Below, in pieces: positions 22,471-34,611 of a stretch of 64,000 nucleotides of DNA. The stretch is taken from positions 152,373,547 through 152,437,546 of the forward strand of contig NC_030678.2 in the NCBI RefSeq assembly GCF_000004195.4, in the 5' to 3' direction. Under the pieces are notes generated by a model, which ran no database searches, was not told the origin of the DNA, and worked only from the letters and a program-made list of their open reading frames with translations. Positions within the stretch are counted from its first letter, which is position 1. Each line of letters begins with the position of its first letter. The position numbers were made by a program, and so were the translations under genes. The stretch comes from Xenopus tropicalis. Its lineage: Eukaryota; Chordata; Amphibia; Anura; Pipidae.

Positions 22471-22744
22471 CTATTCAGATCTGAGAAAAATAAAGAAATT
22501 GCACATTCAGTTGTTCACTGCTTTAAAAGCACATGACTTCAGCTGATCACTTTGGATTGGGCCAACCCCTACAGATAGTGCTGGATTCAATGCACACATT
22601 ATAGTGTGTCTGTGTACCATTGCTGAACACTTAACCCCACAGCATCAACTGGGGGTCAGGACAAAACTATGATAGCTTGAGCATACTCCGAATGGTACGC
22701 ATTACCTTATTACCGAATGTAATATATAAGTAAATATGGGCTAC

Positions 22745-22888
22745 CTGCCAGGTTGTCTATTTCTTTCTCTTGCAGCAGACTAACGGCATCGTCGTCCCCT
22801 TCCAGCATTAGCTCCGTTTCCGCGTTCTGATTAACGGCAGCCTGGCTTCGGAAAGTCTTCTTCGATTTCATCACATCTTCCTCTGTGC
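22745..22888 (-). CDS. nbea: Neurobeachin exon: acidic linker before the PH domain
   Basis: This 144-nt exon encodes TEEDVMKSKKTFRSQ, then AAVNQNAETELMLEGDDDA and VSLLQEKEIDNLA, a charged, acidic, probably flexible linker just upstream of PH-BEACH. It begins with two bases completing a glycine codon and ends with one base, so it is symmetric (phase 1-1) and could be skipped without a frameshift, removing 48 codons. Its splice sites are comparatively weak: the acceptor ends AAAG rather than CAG, and the donor is GTAGCC without G at +5. The match to vertebrate NBEA is very strong. In the spliced product it follows the exon at 35022 and precedes the one at 14339. Confidence 0.95.
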
Positions 22889-23494
22889 CTTTGGTACACA
22901 CAAAAACAAACACTGATTATCAGCAAATCATTTCATCAGAGCAAATGTCCCATTATTCAGTGTGGGGGGCACACAATGACACACCAGGACTGAAATTACA
23001 GTTTGCTTTTATTTTAATAATCAAATTGTTCTATAGCAAACAACTTTCAGCCCAACCGATTGCTACAAACAGGCCCTGGTGCTTATAGGCTGTCAATTTT
23101 TCAGTTCAGAAAGGCAAATTTTGAGAAGTAAATCCCAAGATGCAAATGTTTCAAAAGGGTAAGTTTAACAAAGCATTAAGCTAAGTATAGGGTTGCCCCC
23201 TGGCCTGACTGGCCTGGCAGATACTAATCATGCTCAATGCCACTGATATTAACAGGGAAAAAGAGAGAAATACAGAAAGGCTGGTATTGTTTAGCAGAAA
23301 ATGTGGCACCCCTAGCTACGCTTTGTGTTTTGTGCTTCTGTACCAGCCCAAGGCACCCACAGCCAGGGAAGATCTGTGCCCCCAAAGATGCCCAAGTAGC
23401 CCCCCATCTTCTTTTCAGCTGATTCACTGCACATACTCTGTGCTGCTGTCACTTACCTGAGCTTAGGGACTCACTCACAATATACTGTATATAT

Positions 23495-23694
23495 TAAGGA
23501 TGCACTGAATATACTACTTTGGGATTCGACCAAACCCGAAAATCCTTTGTGAAAGATTTAGCCCAATACTGAACCGCATCCGAATTCTGACTGGCATATA
23601 CAAATTAAGATAAGGAAGGGTCAAAGAGAACCACACTCGCAATGCCGAATTTTGCCCAAATCCCGAACCAAATCCTGGATTCAGTGCATCCCTA
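23495..23694. mobile_element. hAT-type MITE, TAGGGATGCAC family, complete
   Basis: Termini TAAGGATGCACTGAAT and ATTCAGTGCATCCCTA are inverted. A perfect 8-bp duplication GTATATAT lies at 23487-23494 and 23695-23702. It is exactly 200 bp and non-coding. Confidence 0.85.
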
Positions 23695-23849
23695 GTATAT
23701 ATAGAATATAGAATTCACACTGCAAGGCTAATTAGTATTTCATTTAGGTTAACATTACATGGTAACAAAAAACAGTGTATTCTGCAACAGAATTTAATAA
23801 TCAGCATAGCATAACCCTCTATGACAGCCAAACTTCATTTTCTCCTTGA

Positions 23850-24070
23850 TTATTTGTGATGACCCCTAAGCTTAGTTTCTCAACGGCCGCTCAGAGCGCA
23901 CTGAGCATGTGCAGTGTCACTGACACTTCTAATAAAATCCAAGATGGGAAGCTCTTGTGCACAACTTTGAAGCCCTGGATTAATACTGTTGTAGGGAAGC
24001 TGTGGGCTGGTTGTATATTAAGTACAGAATTTATAGCCATATTTCTTGTTAGGCTTTAGCCCTCCTTTAA
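23850..24070. mobile_element. T2-like MITE fragment (GAGCATGTGCAGTG family)
   Basis: CACTGAGCATGTGCAGTGTC and CCAAGATGGGAAGC align with 52795-52968. The right end CTTTAGCCCTCCTTTAA finishes in TTAA (24067-24070), consistent with a T2-type terminus. The left end is not defined. Confidence 0.5.
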
Positions 24071-25586
24071 TACGTGCAAAATAGACACCTGTCTTATTCT
24101 GAATAAAACTTTTAATGTACATTCTATTCCCAAATACATGCTAACAATAACTGATGTCAGCTGAAGACCTTTTTTGTTTGATGGACCCCTGGGCTAGAGG
24201 TCTCTGGTAGGCTCCAGGTACCCTAGTAGGACACTGATACACCATAGTACCAAGCATAAGAAGGAATTCAAGAATAAATAATCACCAGAGCATCTTTGTT
24301 ATCCAAAATAAAAAAATAATTTGACGTTACATTTTATTTTAATAAATACGTCTGTATTATAGAAGGACTCTGTTGCTCAGCAGCGCGGGGTTTATGCATT
24401 AGCTTCACACAAATGCAGTGAAATTGATTTTAGCATGGATTTCACACAGAACTAGGTCACACAGATTTTGTGGAGGTATGGAACAAACATTTATCTAAAT
24501 GAATGGTCGGACTAGAGGACCTTTTATGAATTAAAGGCACATTAATCAATATAACAAGCACAGGAGGAGTGAGGTCTCCCAAGGGCGGTCTCATTACATG
24601 GCTTGTAAAATACTGTCCTCCCACAACACTGCTTTAACACTCAACAAATCAAAAGCTGACTGGAAAAAGGGCTTTGCTGGTTTATTATGCAAGCAGGCCA
24701 ATGCTAAGTACAGTGCCCATTACTCATTAACCCCTTGTGCTCTTTGAATAAAGGCTGTCTGTATGCAAGGCTGAAAAGCAAACCATCTGACGTTAGCCTT
24801 AATATATGGCCTAATACCCTCGCTGTCAGACTCAACACTTACAAGGGGCCACATATGATACAGCCGCCTTTCTATTGTTTATCTGCAGACGCAGTCTTCT
24901 AACCTTTCCAATTCTGGAACTAACCTATACATATAGTAGATTGATATCACTTGGGCTCAGCAGGGCCCCAAACTTATACACCAATAAACGTACAGAAATT
25001 TACTTTGTATAATATTATTATTATTATAACTTGTATAAATTTCATGGATGTATTTACATATCTATACAGGTGCCTATATAATCAAAAAGTCACCCGCATC
25101 AGCTGCCGCTAGACCAAACCTATTGAAATCCTGCCATGGAGCTGGGGTACAGGGTGAACCTAGGCAGGGGAGTGTCACGTGTAGAAGTGACGTCACACAC
25201 AGCCACCCTAAGCACCAGACCTAGATATAGCCCTGATAAATTCTATTTATTTTCTTTAAAAATATAACTTTTTACATTAATGGATCAGTCTATGTATCCC
25301 TTAGCAAGCTGGAGCCATAAAAATTCCTTAGATATCTCTAGCCAGTGGACTTGCCCTAAGTGAAAAGCACCATTAAATGTGATTTATTTCTGCTGTTCCG
25401 TATAAGTAGAAAAAGAGACAAATGCAGTCCCCATGGCATCACCCCAATCCCCCCACTCAAATCTTAAAATGGGCAATGAGGCTGCTCTGCGGGTAGCACT
25501 TCTGTCTTGCAGTGCAGGGGGCCTGCATTTGATTCCAGCTTTGGCACTACCAACAAATAATTTGTATGCCCTCAAAGTGTCTGCAT

Positions 25587-25794
25587 CAGCGTCTGACTAG
25601 GCCGCCGGGGTACCAGGAAAAAACCCAGGGTACTCCCGCCATCCGCCATTTCCCTCCCCCGACGCACCGCAGGTAAGTTTCTTTTAGGAGCTCTCAGGGG
25701 AGGGGGCCGGAGGGTGTTGGGGGGGCCACTGGGGGGTGCAGGGGTCCCTGAGGCAGAAGCCCCGGTGGGCACTGCACCCTCCAGTCCGACCCTG
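25587..25794. mobile_element. hAT-type MITE, CAGGGTCGGACTGG family
   Basis: The right end CCAGTCCGACCCTG is inverted relative to the left CAGCGTCTGACTAGGC. The flanks GTCTGCAT (25579-25586) and GTCTGCGT (25795-25802) match 7 of 8. The interior is GC-rich with G-runs. It gives rise to a spurious 128-codon minus-strand frame. Confidence 0.75.
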
Positions 25795-26045
25795 GTCTGC
25801 GTAGGTTTCCTTGGGTACTTTGGTTTCGCCCCAGGTACAGTGGCATAACTACCAGGTTGCAGGGAATGTGAATGCAGCCAGGCCTGCACCCTCTTGGGGC
25901 CTTGCTTTAGGCATGATGGAGTCTCAATGTAGGTGAAACAGCAGAGATATTTGCACACACAAGTGTCTGGAGGAGACAGCTGTACCCGGGCCCGGTCAAT
26001 GCTAGTAAAGCCACTCTCCTGGTACTCTGGTTTGTGTGTGAAAGT

Positions 26046-26165
26046 AATAAGAACCTTAGATTATAAGATCAACTGGCAAAGGGACCAATGTGTATAATCT
26101 CTGCCAATTGCTGTGGAAACATGTTTGTGCATATATAACAGATAATATGTAATAATAATTAAAAA
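26046..26165 (+). mobile_element. Diverged L2-like LINE 3' tail
   Basis: TTAGATTATAAGATCAACTG, GTATAATCTCTGCC and the trailing AATAATAATT resemble the L2-type tails at 18166 and 19382. The match is weak. Confidence 0.3.
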
Positions 26166-26419
26166 GTCAAAATGCTTTTTTTTTTAAATGAAAAAAAGCA
26201 ACACACATTGACTTCATACATCTTGGAATCTGGCACAGTATTTGTGCATATGCTTTGGGGCCTCTCTCATAGAAGCAGATCTATAACTCATTTCAGTGAT
26301 ATTAATACTAATGGGACTGCAGAAAATTGCAGTGACCTAACAGCCTTCTCCTTGCCGGGTAACAAGGCCACTTTTTGTCTTTGAAAATTATCCGCAAGTC
26401 ATCCATCTCCATTAATTCC

Positions 26420-27170
26420 CAATATGGCTCATGGAGTTCTTCTTGAAAGGGAAACCAGGATACCCCACAACTCAAGGAAACAATTTCAATCAGAGCAGAG
26501 ACACAGGATAATTTGAGCGGCTTGCAACTTAATCACCACATAATTTCAGGCCTCGGAGCTCCGGCGGCAGATGGGAAGGAGTCAAACAGCACAAAATAAG
26601 CTGAAGGAGACAGAAATAGAGGCTGCTCCGCCGCCACACTTTATTCTTCCCTTTACAATTAACCTTATTCACTCGCCCAGACTAGATCACACATAGGTCA
26701 ATTTAGGTTTTTGCTGTGTGCGCAATTTAAAAGAGAAAAGACGCCCAATTTCTTCACATTTATGGAATTTCGTGTCGAGGCCTGGAATCGGCTTTTGGGA
26801 TTAGGCAGAGTGTTTAGGGAGCCAGGCGTGTTGCAGAAGAACAAGCAATGAACATTGCTAGGGTAATTGCTGGGTTTACTAACAACCAAATATCCCATCC
26901 GCCTCCTAATTATATAAACGCACGCCCATTTGCTGAAAAGATATAATTGTATAATTGCCTATATAAACAAGGCACTAGATTTCGGATGCCACAACGTCTC
27001 TTTACAAAGCTATTTGTGCCTGAATGTGATTGGGCCTTTGTGCCGTGCCGCACTGAACGGCAGATAAGGGCAATTTATGCAGGGAGCTGGCCTTCATCTT
27101 CACAAAGCCCAGGGCAAGGGAAAGTGAACCTCGTCACTGTGTTACCTAAACGCACTCACAGGAAATCCTA
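26420..27170. other. Candidate conserved non-coding block
   Basis: About 750 bp free of recognisable repeats, with mixed composition and homeodomain-type words such as CCTAATTATAT and GGTAATTGC. It resembles the conserved enhancer blocks expected around a developmental gene such as mab21l1. No splice-flanked coding frame is visible. Conservation cannot be measured here. Confidence 0.3.
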
Positions 27171-27544
27171 ATGTTGCAAAGAGATGGCAAGGGTTTTTTT
27201 TTTTTTTCAATTAACCACTTCAGTGCCAGTAGGTACTCTACTTCTTGGTAGCGGCTTTTCCTTTTACGTGTACATTATGTTGGGCAATATACAGGAGTAC
27301 AACGCTATGCAAGCAAATATCAAATTCTGATATCAGATTTTTTTTTCTTGAAGCTCAGAGAAACAGCATCAGGTTCCCAGGGTGATTCCGGGAAACTGGA
27401 GTTTGACAACCGCTTGAATTTCAGCATTTTCTTTGAAACAGAAGAAATAAGTTGTTAGTGTCTGTTCTCCCACTGTAACCTTTTGTTACTGAAAACAAGA
27501 GCTTATAATGTAATTCTAGGACAACAGGAATGGGGCGTGGGGTA

Positions 27545-27618
27545 CACAAAGCCCCACTTTATGTGAGCAAAGGAGGGCCCCCCCCCCCTCCTTTGCTCAC
27601 ATAAAGTGGGGCTTTGTG
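27545..27618. repeat. Perfect 32-bp inverted repeat with C-rich loop
   Basis: The arm at 27545-27576 (starting CACAAAGCCCCACTTTATGT) is repeated without mismatch as its complement at 27587-27618. They are separated by a 10-base loop of G plus nine C. It is not related to the MITE families here. It may be a recent template-switch event or an assembly artefact. Confidence 0.9.
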
Positions 27619-27967
27619 GAAATGATTTCCAGATTTTGTCCACAATCAGCCTACCTGATAGAGTTGCCATCTGGCTGGTATTTAACTATCCTAAACAGTA
27701 AATCACCAACTAGGGCTGGCACCGGTATTACAAACTTACCAGATATGTATTTGCCAGTAAATTTGTAATACTCTATAAATTCATCCCCTTTCTTCACCTT
27801 CTCTGCTGCTGATTAGCCTTTATGGTGACAGGCCTACCTCTGCCCAGCCTATTTCCCTGCCCAGCCCGCTCATTTCCTGGCCCCATTTGGCTTTTCCATG
27901 CTCATTTCCCCAACCCTTAAGTCAAAGCCCCACCCCCTCAAATGAGGTGGCAATCTGATTAAAATAA

Positions 27968-28263
27968 AGGTGGCCATACATGGTAAGTATTGATCATTTG
28001 GCAAGGTCCCCCTAGGCCCAAATGATCGTATTACAATTAAGGGGACAGGAGGAAAAATTGAAGCAAGGACCGCATCAATGATCCGATGCGGTACCCGACC
28101 TGACGAAAAATCAAGACTGTCCAATCGACATCTGCCCAATTTTTGGCCAGATATCGTTTAGGGAGGCCTGTCTGAGGGCCCCACATACCGGGCAGATAAG
28201 CTGCCAAGTCGGTCTTAAGGACCAGAATTGGCAGCTGAAATTTGCCTGTGTATGGCCAGCTTA
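27968..28263. mobile_element. MITE, GGTGGCCATACATGG family
   Basis: Ends GGTGGCCATACATGG and CTGTGTATGGCCAGCTT are inverted. Internal words GAGGGCCCCACATAC and GCTGCCAAGTCGG recur at 20225 in reverse. It is about 295 bp and non-coding. Confidence 0.7.
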
Positions 28264-28719
28264 TAAGGGAACTATCATGGCTGGAGGTGCCTTGCTCAGT
28301 AGTACAAATAGGCATCACTATTTACTCCAGTTACACTTAAAACCCAGCCCCACCATCAACTGGGCTCTCTCTTCCTCTTACCTCACCACAAAATATATTC
28401 CATTCAAAAGTGTTCCTACTTGTAAAACTCATAATAAGCATGCAGAGTTGTGCAGTGGGGTTCACAGACACCATCTCCTGCCTGTTCAGATCCCTTTCTC
28501 ACAGTTCACCAGCACATCTGCATGTAGGCTCCATGTAATGGGAGTGACTGAGGAGGATCCGACCAGACAAATGATGGTGCCTGTGAACTCTGATGCACAC
28601 CTCTGTGTATGAGGAGTTTACAAGTAGGAACACTTTTGAATGGAATCTAGTGTGCAAGGGAGGTAGCCCAGTGAAGGCCAGTTGACAGGGTTGGTGTTAA
28701 GGGGTAAGTTCTCCTTTAA
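28261..28719. mobile_element. Long-palindrome MITE, probably T2-type
   Basis: The two halves are inverted over most of the length. CCATTCAAAAGTGTTCCTAC (near 28400) and GTAGGAACACTTTTGAATGG (near 28624) pair perfectly. Outer blocks CATCAACTGGGCTCT and AGCCCAGTGAAGGCCAGTTG pair imperfectly. The left end TTATAAGGGAACT and right end AGTTCTCCTTTAA are near-complements of a TTAAAGGRR start. Confidence 0.65.
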
Positions 28720-28948
28720 TGAAAGGGGGGAAAAAAAGTTTATCTTGATCCCATACCTTCCAGTGCTCCCAATGTAGGTGTGATAATAATTTTAGTAATA
28801 ATTATAACAGTAGTATTAAAAATGCAATGTAGGCATTTCTCTTTTTTAACAACTCATGGGAGCACTGGCTCATCCAGAAGTATGTGTTGAAACAGGCACT
28901 GCTGATGGGACTCTTCTATAAACAACTGAATATTATAATATAATTAAG

Positions 28949-29140
28949 CAGTGATCCCCAATCAGGAGCAACATGTTGCTCCCCAACCCCTTGGATGTTG
29001 CTCCCCTCAAAGCAGGTGTTTATTTTTGAATTCCAGGCTTATGGGCAAGTTTTGGTTGCATAAAAAGCAGATGTACTGCCAAACAGAGCCTCCTGTAGGC
29101 TGCCAGTCCACATAGGGGCTATCAAATAGCCTTTACCTTG
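28949..29140. mobile_element. Truncated CAGTGATCCCCAACC-family hAT-type MITE
   Basis: It starts CAGTGATCCCCAATCAGG, followed by the family's TTGGATGTTGCTCCC and CTGCCAGTCCACATAGGG. It stops inside the element, so the right terminus is lost. Confidence 0.75.
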
Positions 29141-30068
29141 AAATCAGAATCACAAAACTTAAGAAATAAATACAAATGGAGAATCACACTGAGGCGTGAT
29201 CTTGTCCACAAGTACATTGGCTGCAGCTAAGCTAAGGGTCTAGGAGTTCATGTAAAGTGCAGAAACCAGCAGATACATCAAGCTACTGATTTCCAAAGAA
29301 TGAAACAATTTGACCATTTTTCCTTAAACCAGCCCAGACTGACAGCAAAAGGCTACTTTAAGATACATATAAACAGTAACTATTTATTAGACTGGTGTGG
29401 GCCCTTTGAGACACTGTATAATTATAATACCAAGGGCTTAATTTTGAACCCCAGTCCAGACCTGAACTCAGGTGTCCTGTTCAGATACAATGGAATAAAG
29501 CGTTAAACCATTAAGTATAAAACATAATAGAAATGAATGTTCTGAATCTTCTAAATTAATTAATGAATGATAAGGTTCTGAACTATTGCTGAGTTGGGTA
29601 GGTGGGGAGGGAAGCCGCATCAAGGACACATTGAGGGAAGAGAAATGGATCAATATTAGTAAATTTTCCATTTCATGCTTGCGCAGCTTGGAAGCACTGA
29701 CAATATAGCCTGATTATGTGAGTTACCTCGGTTTAACACATCGAAAGGTTATTACGGAAAGCACGGGAAATGAAGTGCAACTCTTTATATTGACAGGGCG
29801 GCTAATAGAGTTTACACATTTTCTAAGTCACATAAAGCAGTTTCACAAGTGGGTTCAGCAGCAGGTTTGGTGTTTTTTCTTTTTACCTTCAAATCACCAA
29901 TTTAGAAAGTCTCAACGTCAGCAGTATTCTTGTGTTCAGCTATTCTATAACTCCAGTGGAAGGTAACATAGTAATAGAAAAAGACTCGGAAAAAGGGGAA
30001 ATGGTGCACCCTAATCCAATATGATTAAATGGAGTGCTGAGAGGGAGATACTCTGCTGAAGATTATGC

Positions 30069-30551
30069 AGGGGACCTGTTACCCTAAGAAATAATTCCAA
30101 ATCCTTTTCTATCATGTAAGTCCAGTACTAACACTATATAAATTATTTAATTCTTGTTTCCTTCAGTCTTGAAATTCCCAGTCATAGCAAGCAGGCAGGC
30201 GCCATATTGTGGACAATGTTATTAAACAAGTTTTGTATCATCCTAAAGTCTATGAGCCAGAATGTGGGACCTGATTCACATGCCCATGCACAGGCTGCAC
30301 AATTATAGGGAGGGGGAATATGAGGAGTGCAGTGGCATCTAGGAAGTGCTGAATGGGAAGTGAAAGTAATTGACTGCCCACCTCTATGCCTGAGACACAT
30401 AGGTGGGTTAGGCAATATATGACTGACATCTGAGCTTTTTAAATACATTTATAATAGGTATGGATGATTTAATAAGTAATAATTTGGGTTTCATGTTTAA
30501 TTTGCAAAGGACTTTTATTGTACAGATTTGTATGTGAGTGACAGGTCCCCT
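30069..30551. mobile_element. MITE, GGGGACCTGTTACCC family
   Basis: The left end GGGGACCTGTTACCC is inverted relative to the right end GTGACAGGTCCCC. The interior holds GGGTTTCATGTTTAATTTG and CATATTGTGGACAATG. It is about 480 bp. A partial copy in the other orientation is at 58210. Confidence 0.65.
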
Positions 30552-32199
30552 ATAAGAAAGCATTATACTTGGAGTACAAAGGCTTAAGTGTGTCTAATGC
30601 AAAAGCCCATGGCCATCAATATAATGTGCCACTAGCGGTGGAAAAGTGAATTTGTGAACATAATTCATACCTGATGCAAGAAGACTGAGTTTATATAAAT
30701 GCAGGTAATGAAAATAATAAAAGAGAGTATATGTTCATATATAGCAGAAGCCCGTGGCCTTAAGAAAGAGTATATGTGCAGGATATGTAAGTGCCCATAG
30801 AAGATTACATTACGAGTTATGTAGGTGCTTGTACCCACTGTACATGTTGTGATAATGTGGGTGGCTGGGCAACTGTATACAGTACGTGTGTAGCTAACGT
30901 AGGTCCTGTAGCCATAGGAAACAGAATATAAGTCTGTAGGCAGGAGAGTATATATGAAGGGAATGGGACTATTGGATAGAGTCTAAATACTTACATTACC
31001 GTTACATATGTTCTTTCCTCTGACCAAAGGCTTCTTCCTATGGCTACCCAATAGTCTATATGCATAAGGAATACATGCAGTGTGTTCCCATGGGGAAGAG
31101 TACACATACAGCACAACTAGGGAACAATTAGGTACACAAACTCACTCCCTATTCAGCAAACATATGAATAGAGAGTGGGCACTCAATGAGAAGTCTTGTA
31201 AAAACCAAGTAGAATGTTATTTGTGTACAAGCAGAGGTAGCTCCCCCCGCTGAAGGTTTAAGGCAGTGCACCTGGGCCTTCCCTAGCCTGTGGCGAGTTT
31301 CACACTTACTTTTGGGCCCTTTCTTCTTGTTCTCAGATTCACCTTTTGGCAAGTGACCAAAACATAAATGTGTGAGGACCAGCATGTCCCTGAAACTGAG
31401 GGCTAACCTTGGTACCGGAGATGTAAATAATTACATGCATCCACATATGGATTTGTTGAGAAGTTAAAGGGCAAGAATGCTATATTAGCATGGACAGTGT
31501 ATACAGTTGGCTGATTCTGTGTCTGCGGGGCAAGAGTGATGCTGAGAATCAAATAGATTATAAACCACATAGATATCCCAGGCACTTTAAACTCAGCACC
31601 TTTCTAAAGAGTACAAGGGCAGCTGTATGGACAAGGAAAATGTCAGTAATAAATCATTTCTCCGACAAGATTCCATATGAAACACGTCTCTGTTCTGACT
31701 GGAGAAACTGCCTTGCTTTGGAACACAGAGCAGATACTCTTGTCTCAAAAAAAAAAAAAAAACTTAAGGAAATATCTCAAAAAACAGTAAGAAAATAGAA
31801 AAGGCTTGGGAAAGTGGAAATATATGGCGATTGCCAACAGCATTCTGCTGTAGCTTTCAACTACAAAGATAAGAGAATGAAAACATTATTTTTTAATGTG
31901 AAGAGGCTGAGTGCAAAGCAAACACTATACACCCAATAAACACAAAATGGACGGAGAGTGACAAAATAAGTGGAATCATTTTCCATAGCCCAAACATCAT
32001 TATTCAGGTGGCAGAACAAGCTGGGAACATGGCGTGCGTGACATCAGTTTCTAATAAGCGCAGTGCACTCTCAGCCTTGTGCTTTCTAGGCAAAGCTCTG
32101 GGCACAGTACAGCGTTAGACTGATGTACGTAGCTGATGCTCCCCACAGACCAGACTTCATTTTGCAGATACGGTATCAGTACAGTTTCCATGAAGACAC

Positions 32200-32660
32200 C
32201 ATCAATACTGATTTAGGTCTAGACTAGCTGTTAGAGAAGTATTTCTCGCTTCAAGGTCACAACGTGCTAAAGCAGGCGCGCATCCGCACTGTACAAGTGC
32301 TGTCAGCCAGAGTCTTTGCTTTACCTCTTTACTGCCAAGCAAATAACTGATTAACTTTGTCATTCCAGCTCGGTGTTTTTGCTAGCCGAAGCTCTACTGA
32401 AATACACCATCACACTTACTTAAGCTGATGGCTTAAATCATTGACACAGAGGAGATTGCTGACTTCAGAATTGTGCGTTAATATTTTATTTCATTTCAGT
32501 TTATTCACAAAATGTTAGCTGACAATTTAGCTCATAAGAAGAGGGCTAAGCTGTTCTTCCGAAAACTTGGGAAACAGCAAGATGCCTGGAATACAGAGGT
32601 TTACTAGAGTATTACCGAAATAGGATCAAGATCTTACTGGCTGGCACTTTACAACATTAA
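32200..32660. other. Candidate conserved non-coding block
   Basis: Repeat-free sequence of balanced composition with words such as CTGATTAACTTTGTCATTCC and GGCTTAAATCATTGACA. It has no coding signature. It is listed as a possible enhancer on texture alone. Confidence 0.25.
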
Positions 32661-32983
32661 CAAATTGTCAAATTATATGGGGATTGTAATAAAAATCGCA
32701 AGCAGTGTGTAAAATGGCGTTTCTACGAATGTTTAGCAATGTTCGCAATGTAATGCTGTTCACTAAACATTTATCACATTGCAAATGTTTAACACCTGCT
32801 TGAAGATGGCGTAATTATGACCGTGACTTTTTTATTAAGAAGTTTTATTACATTCACTGCAGGGTTCCGTAACAGGTTCTTTGTAGCGCAAATGCAAAAT
32901 TTGTTGCAAAGTGCCATTTTGGTTCCATTTGTGACTGTTTTTACCTTTAGCGATACATATTACATTCCCTTATTTGTGTTTTA

Positions 32984-33376
32984 TAAAGGTGGTTTACTTT
33001 TAATTTAAATTTTAGTATGATGTAGACATTGATATCTTGAGACAATTTGCAAATGGTCTTCGTTTAATTTTTTCATGGTTTTTTAGTTATTTAGCTTTTT
33101 GTTCAGCAGCTCCCCAGTTTGGTATTTCAGTAGCTATTTGGTTGCTTAGCTCTTATATACCCTGCAACTAGGCAGTTGGCCTCACAAAGAAATGGGCTGT
33201 TGGTGTCAGTGACCCCCATTTAATAGCTGAAAAGAGGCAAAATAATTAAAAAAACTATTAAAAAATACATAATAAAAACTAATTGCAAGGTTGCCAGGAA
33301 TAGGACATTCTATAACATACTAAAAGTTTTATTCTATTCTATTGCATTCTATAACATACTTAAAGCTGAACCACCT
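32984..33376. mobile_element. T2-type MITE, TTCACC family, decayed
   Basis: It starts TAAAGGTGGTTTACTTTTAA and ends TTAAAGCTGAACCACC. The interior has TGTTCAGCAGCTCC and CAATTTGCAAATGG as in the family. Near the right end a stretch of about 40 bp containing CATTCTATAACATACT is tandemly duplicated. Confidence 0.7.
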
Positions 33377-34522
33377 GAGCTGTTAATTTATAATGGGAAT
33401 GCATAATACAAAATTCACATTGGAACTAGCAAGGTTTTCCTACAGGGTCTCATCTCTTAACCAAAGTTACACCAGACAACAACCAATGAGAAGAAAGGCC
33501 ATGTTTCATACTTCGATCTCTTTGTGTTGCCTCTAAATGAACCCCACTGCACTCTATAAGGTCTTGCAAGACATTACCACAATACTAGTAGCCATAGCTA
33601 CAAGCATAGCCTACATATGGTTGTGCCCCCTTCAAAAATAGGAATAGATAACCTCTGTGCCCAATGGTGCTTTCAGGCAGATTATACAAGGGAAATGCAG
33701 GGTTTACATACAACTAGAGATGGTAAGGAACAATGTACAAATCTTTAAGCTTTGATAACTGTATCATGCTCATGTAATGTATGTGATGAAAGGCATAATG
33801 CGCACTCTTATTGGAATTATAGCGTTTTTGTTAAGAATCTCTGAAATCTGAGCATAAACATATTTGATCCTTTTTATAGCTATACAATAACCCAGAGACT
33901 GCCTATATTTTTCAGCTAGTGAATATTATAGAGGTTACTCTCAAGCCATTATATGACTAGGTCTCAAAATACAGAATAGAGAAAGGCAACAAATTCAGCA
34001 CTTGTGTATATCCATGGAATACAATTCACCAAATGGTCCATTTGGTTACAGGTACAAAAGGTAGGCTTACACGAAAACAGAAAGGGTTATAGGAGTTCCC
34101 AGCATCCAAGCCCGTTGAAATACAGCAGTGCCAGTTTAAAACACATTTACTAAATAGAATTGGTTAAAAAAAAAAAAGGAGGAGAGCACTGCTATAGCAG
34201 TAAGGGAGTGCTGACATCTCCACAAGATACTGGCAAACCAACAGCGATGCTACACTGTTTCCTTTCCTATGATTAACACTTTTTAATAAATACAGCTAAA
34301 AGGAGTGCAAGTCATAAACCATAAGAACCGCAATGGTAAAGTTCCTTTCAGCAATGGGCTCGATGTAATGAATATTCAGCGAGAGCTACCAGCTGTGAGT
34401 GTGATATTAATAGGAAGTAGTACATCTTTATGCCCAAAAGCATTCACTCTCCAAATAAACTATAGTGATAATACTTTGCAGCTGAATAATTCTTCTCTAA
34501 ACACTGTACCAAATGAGTGAAA

Positions 34523-34523
34523 A

Positions 34524-34569
<46 letters not shown>

Positions 34570-34611
34570 CATACATACACATATACATACACACATACAC
34601 ATATATATATG
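34523..34611. repeat. (TA)n plus CATA/CACATA microsatellite
   Basis: About 40 bp of pure TA pass into CACATACATACA-type units and end in TATATATATGAG. Confidence 0.9.

Larger units (their letters stand above)
14476..22744 (-). other. nbea: nbea intron
   Basis: An 8.3-kb intron. It holds MITEs at 16089, 16705, 17388, 18440, 18743, 20225, 21489, 21870 and 22375, plus L2-type LINE tails at 18166 and 19382, and a G13 tract at 14829-14841. The blocks 14600-16080, 17540-18160, 19500-20220 and 20580-21480 show no gene or repeat I can name. A 151-codon plus-strand frame at 14595-15050 runs through the G13 tract and is not supported as a gene. Confidence 0.85.
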
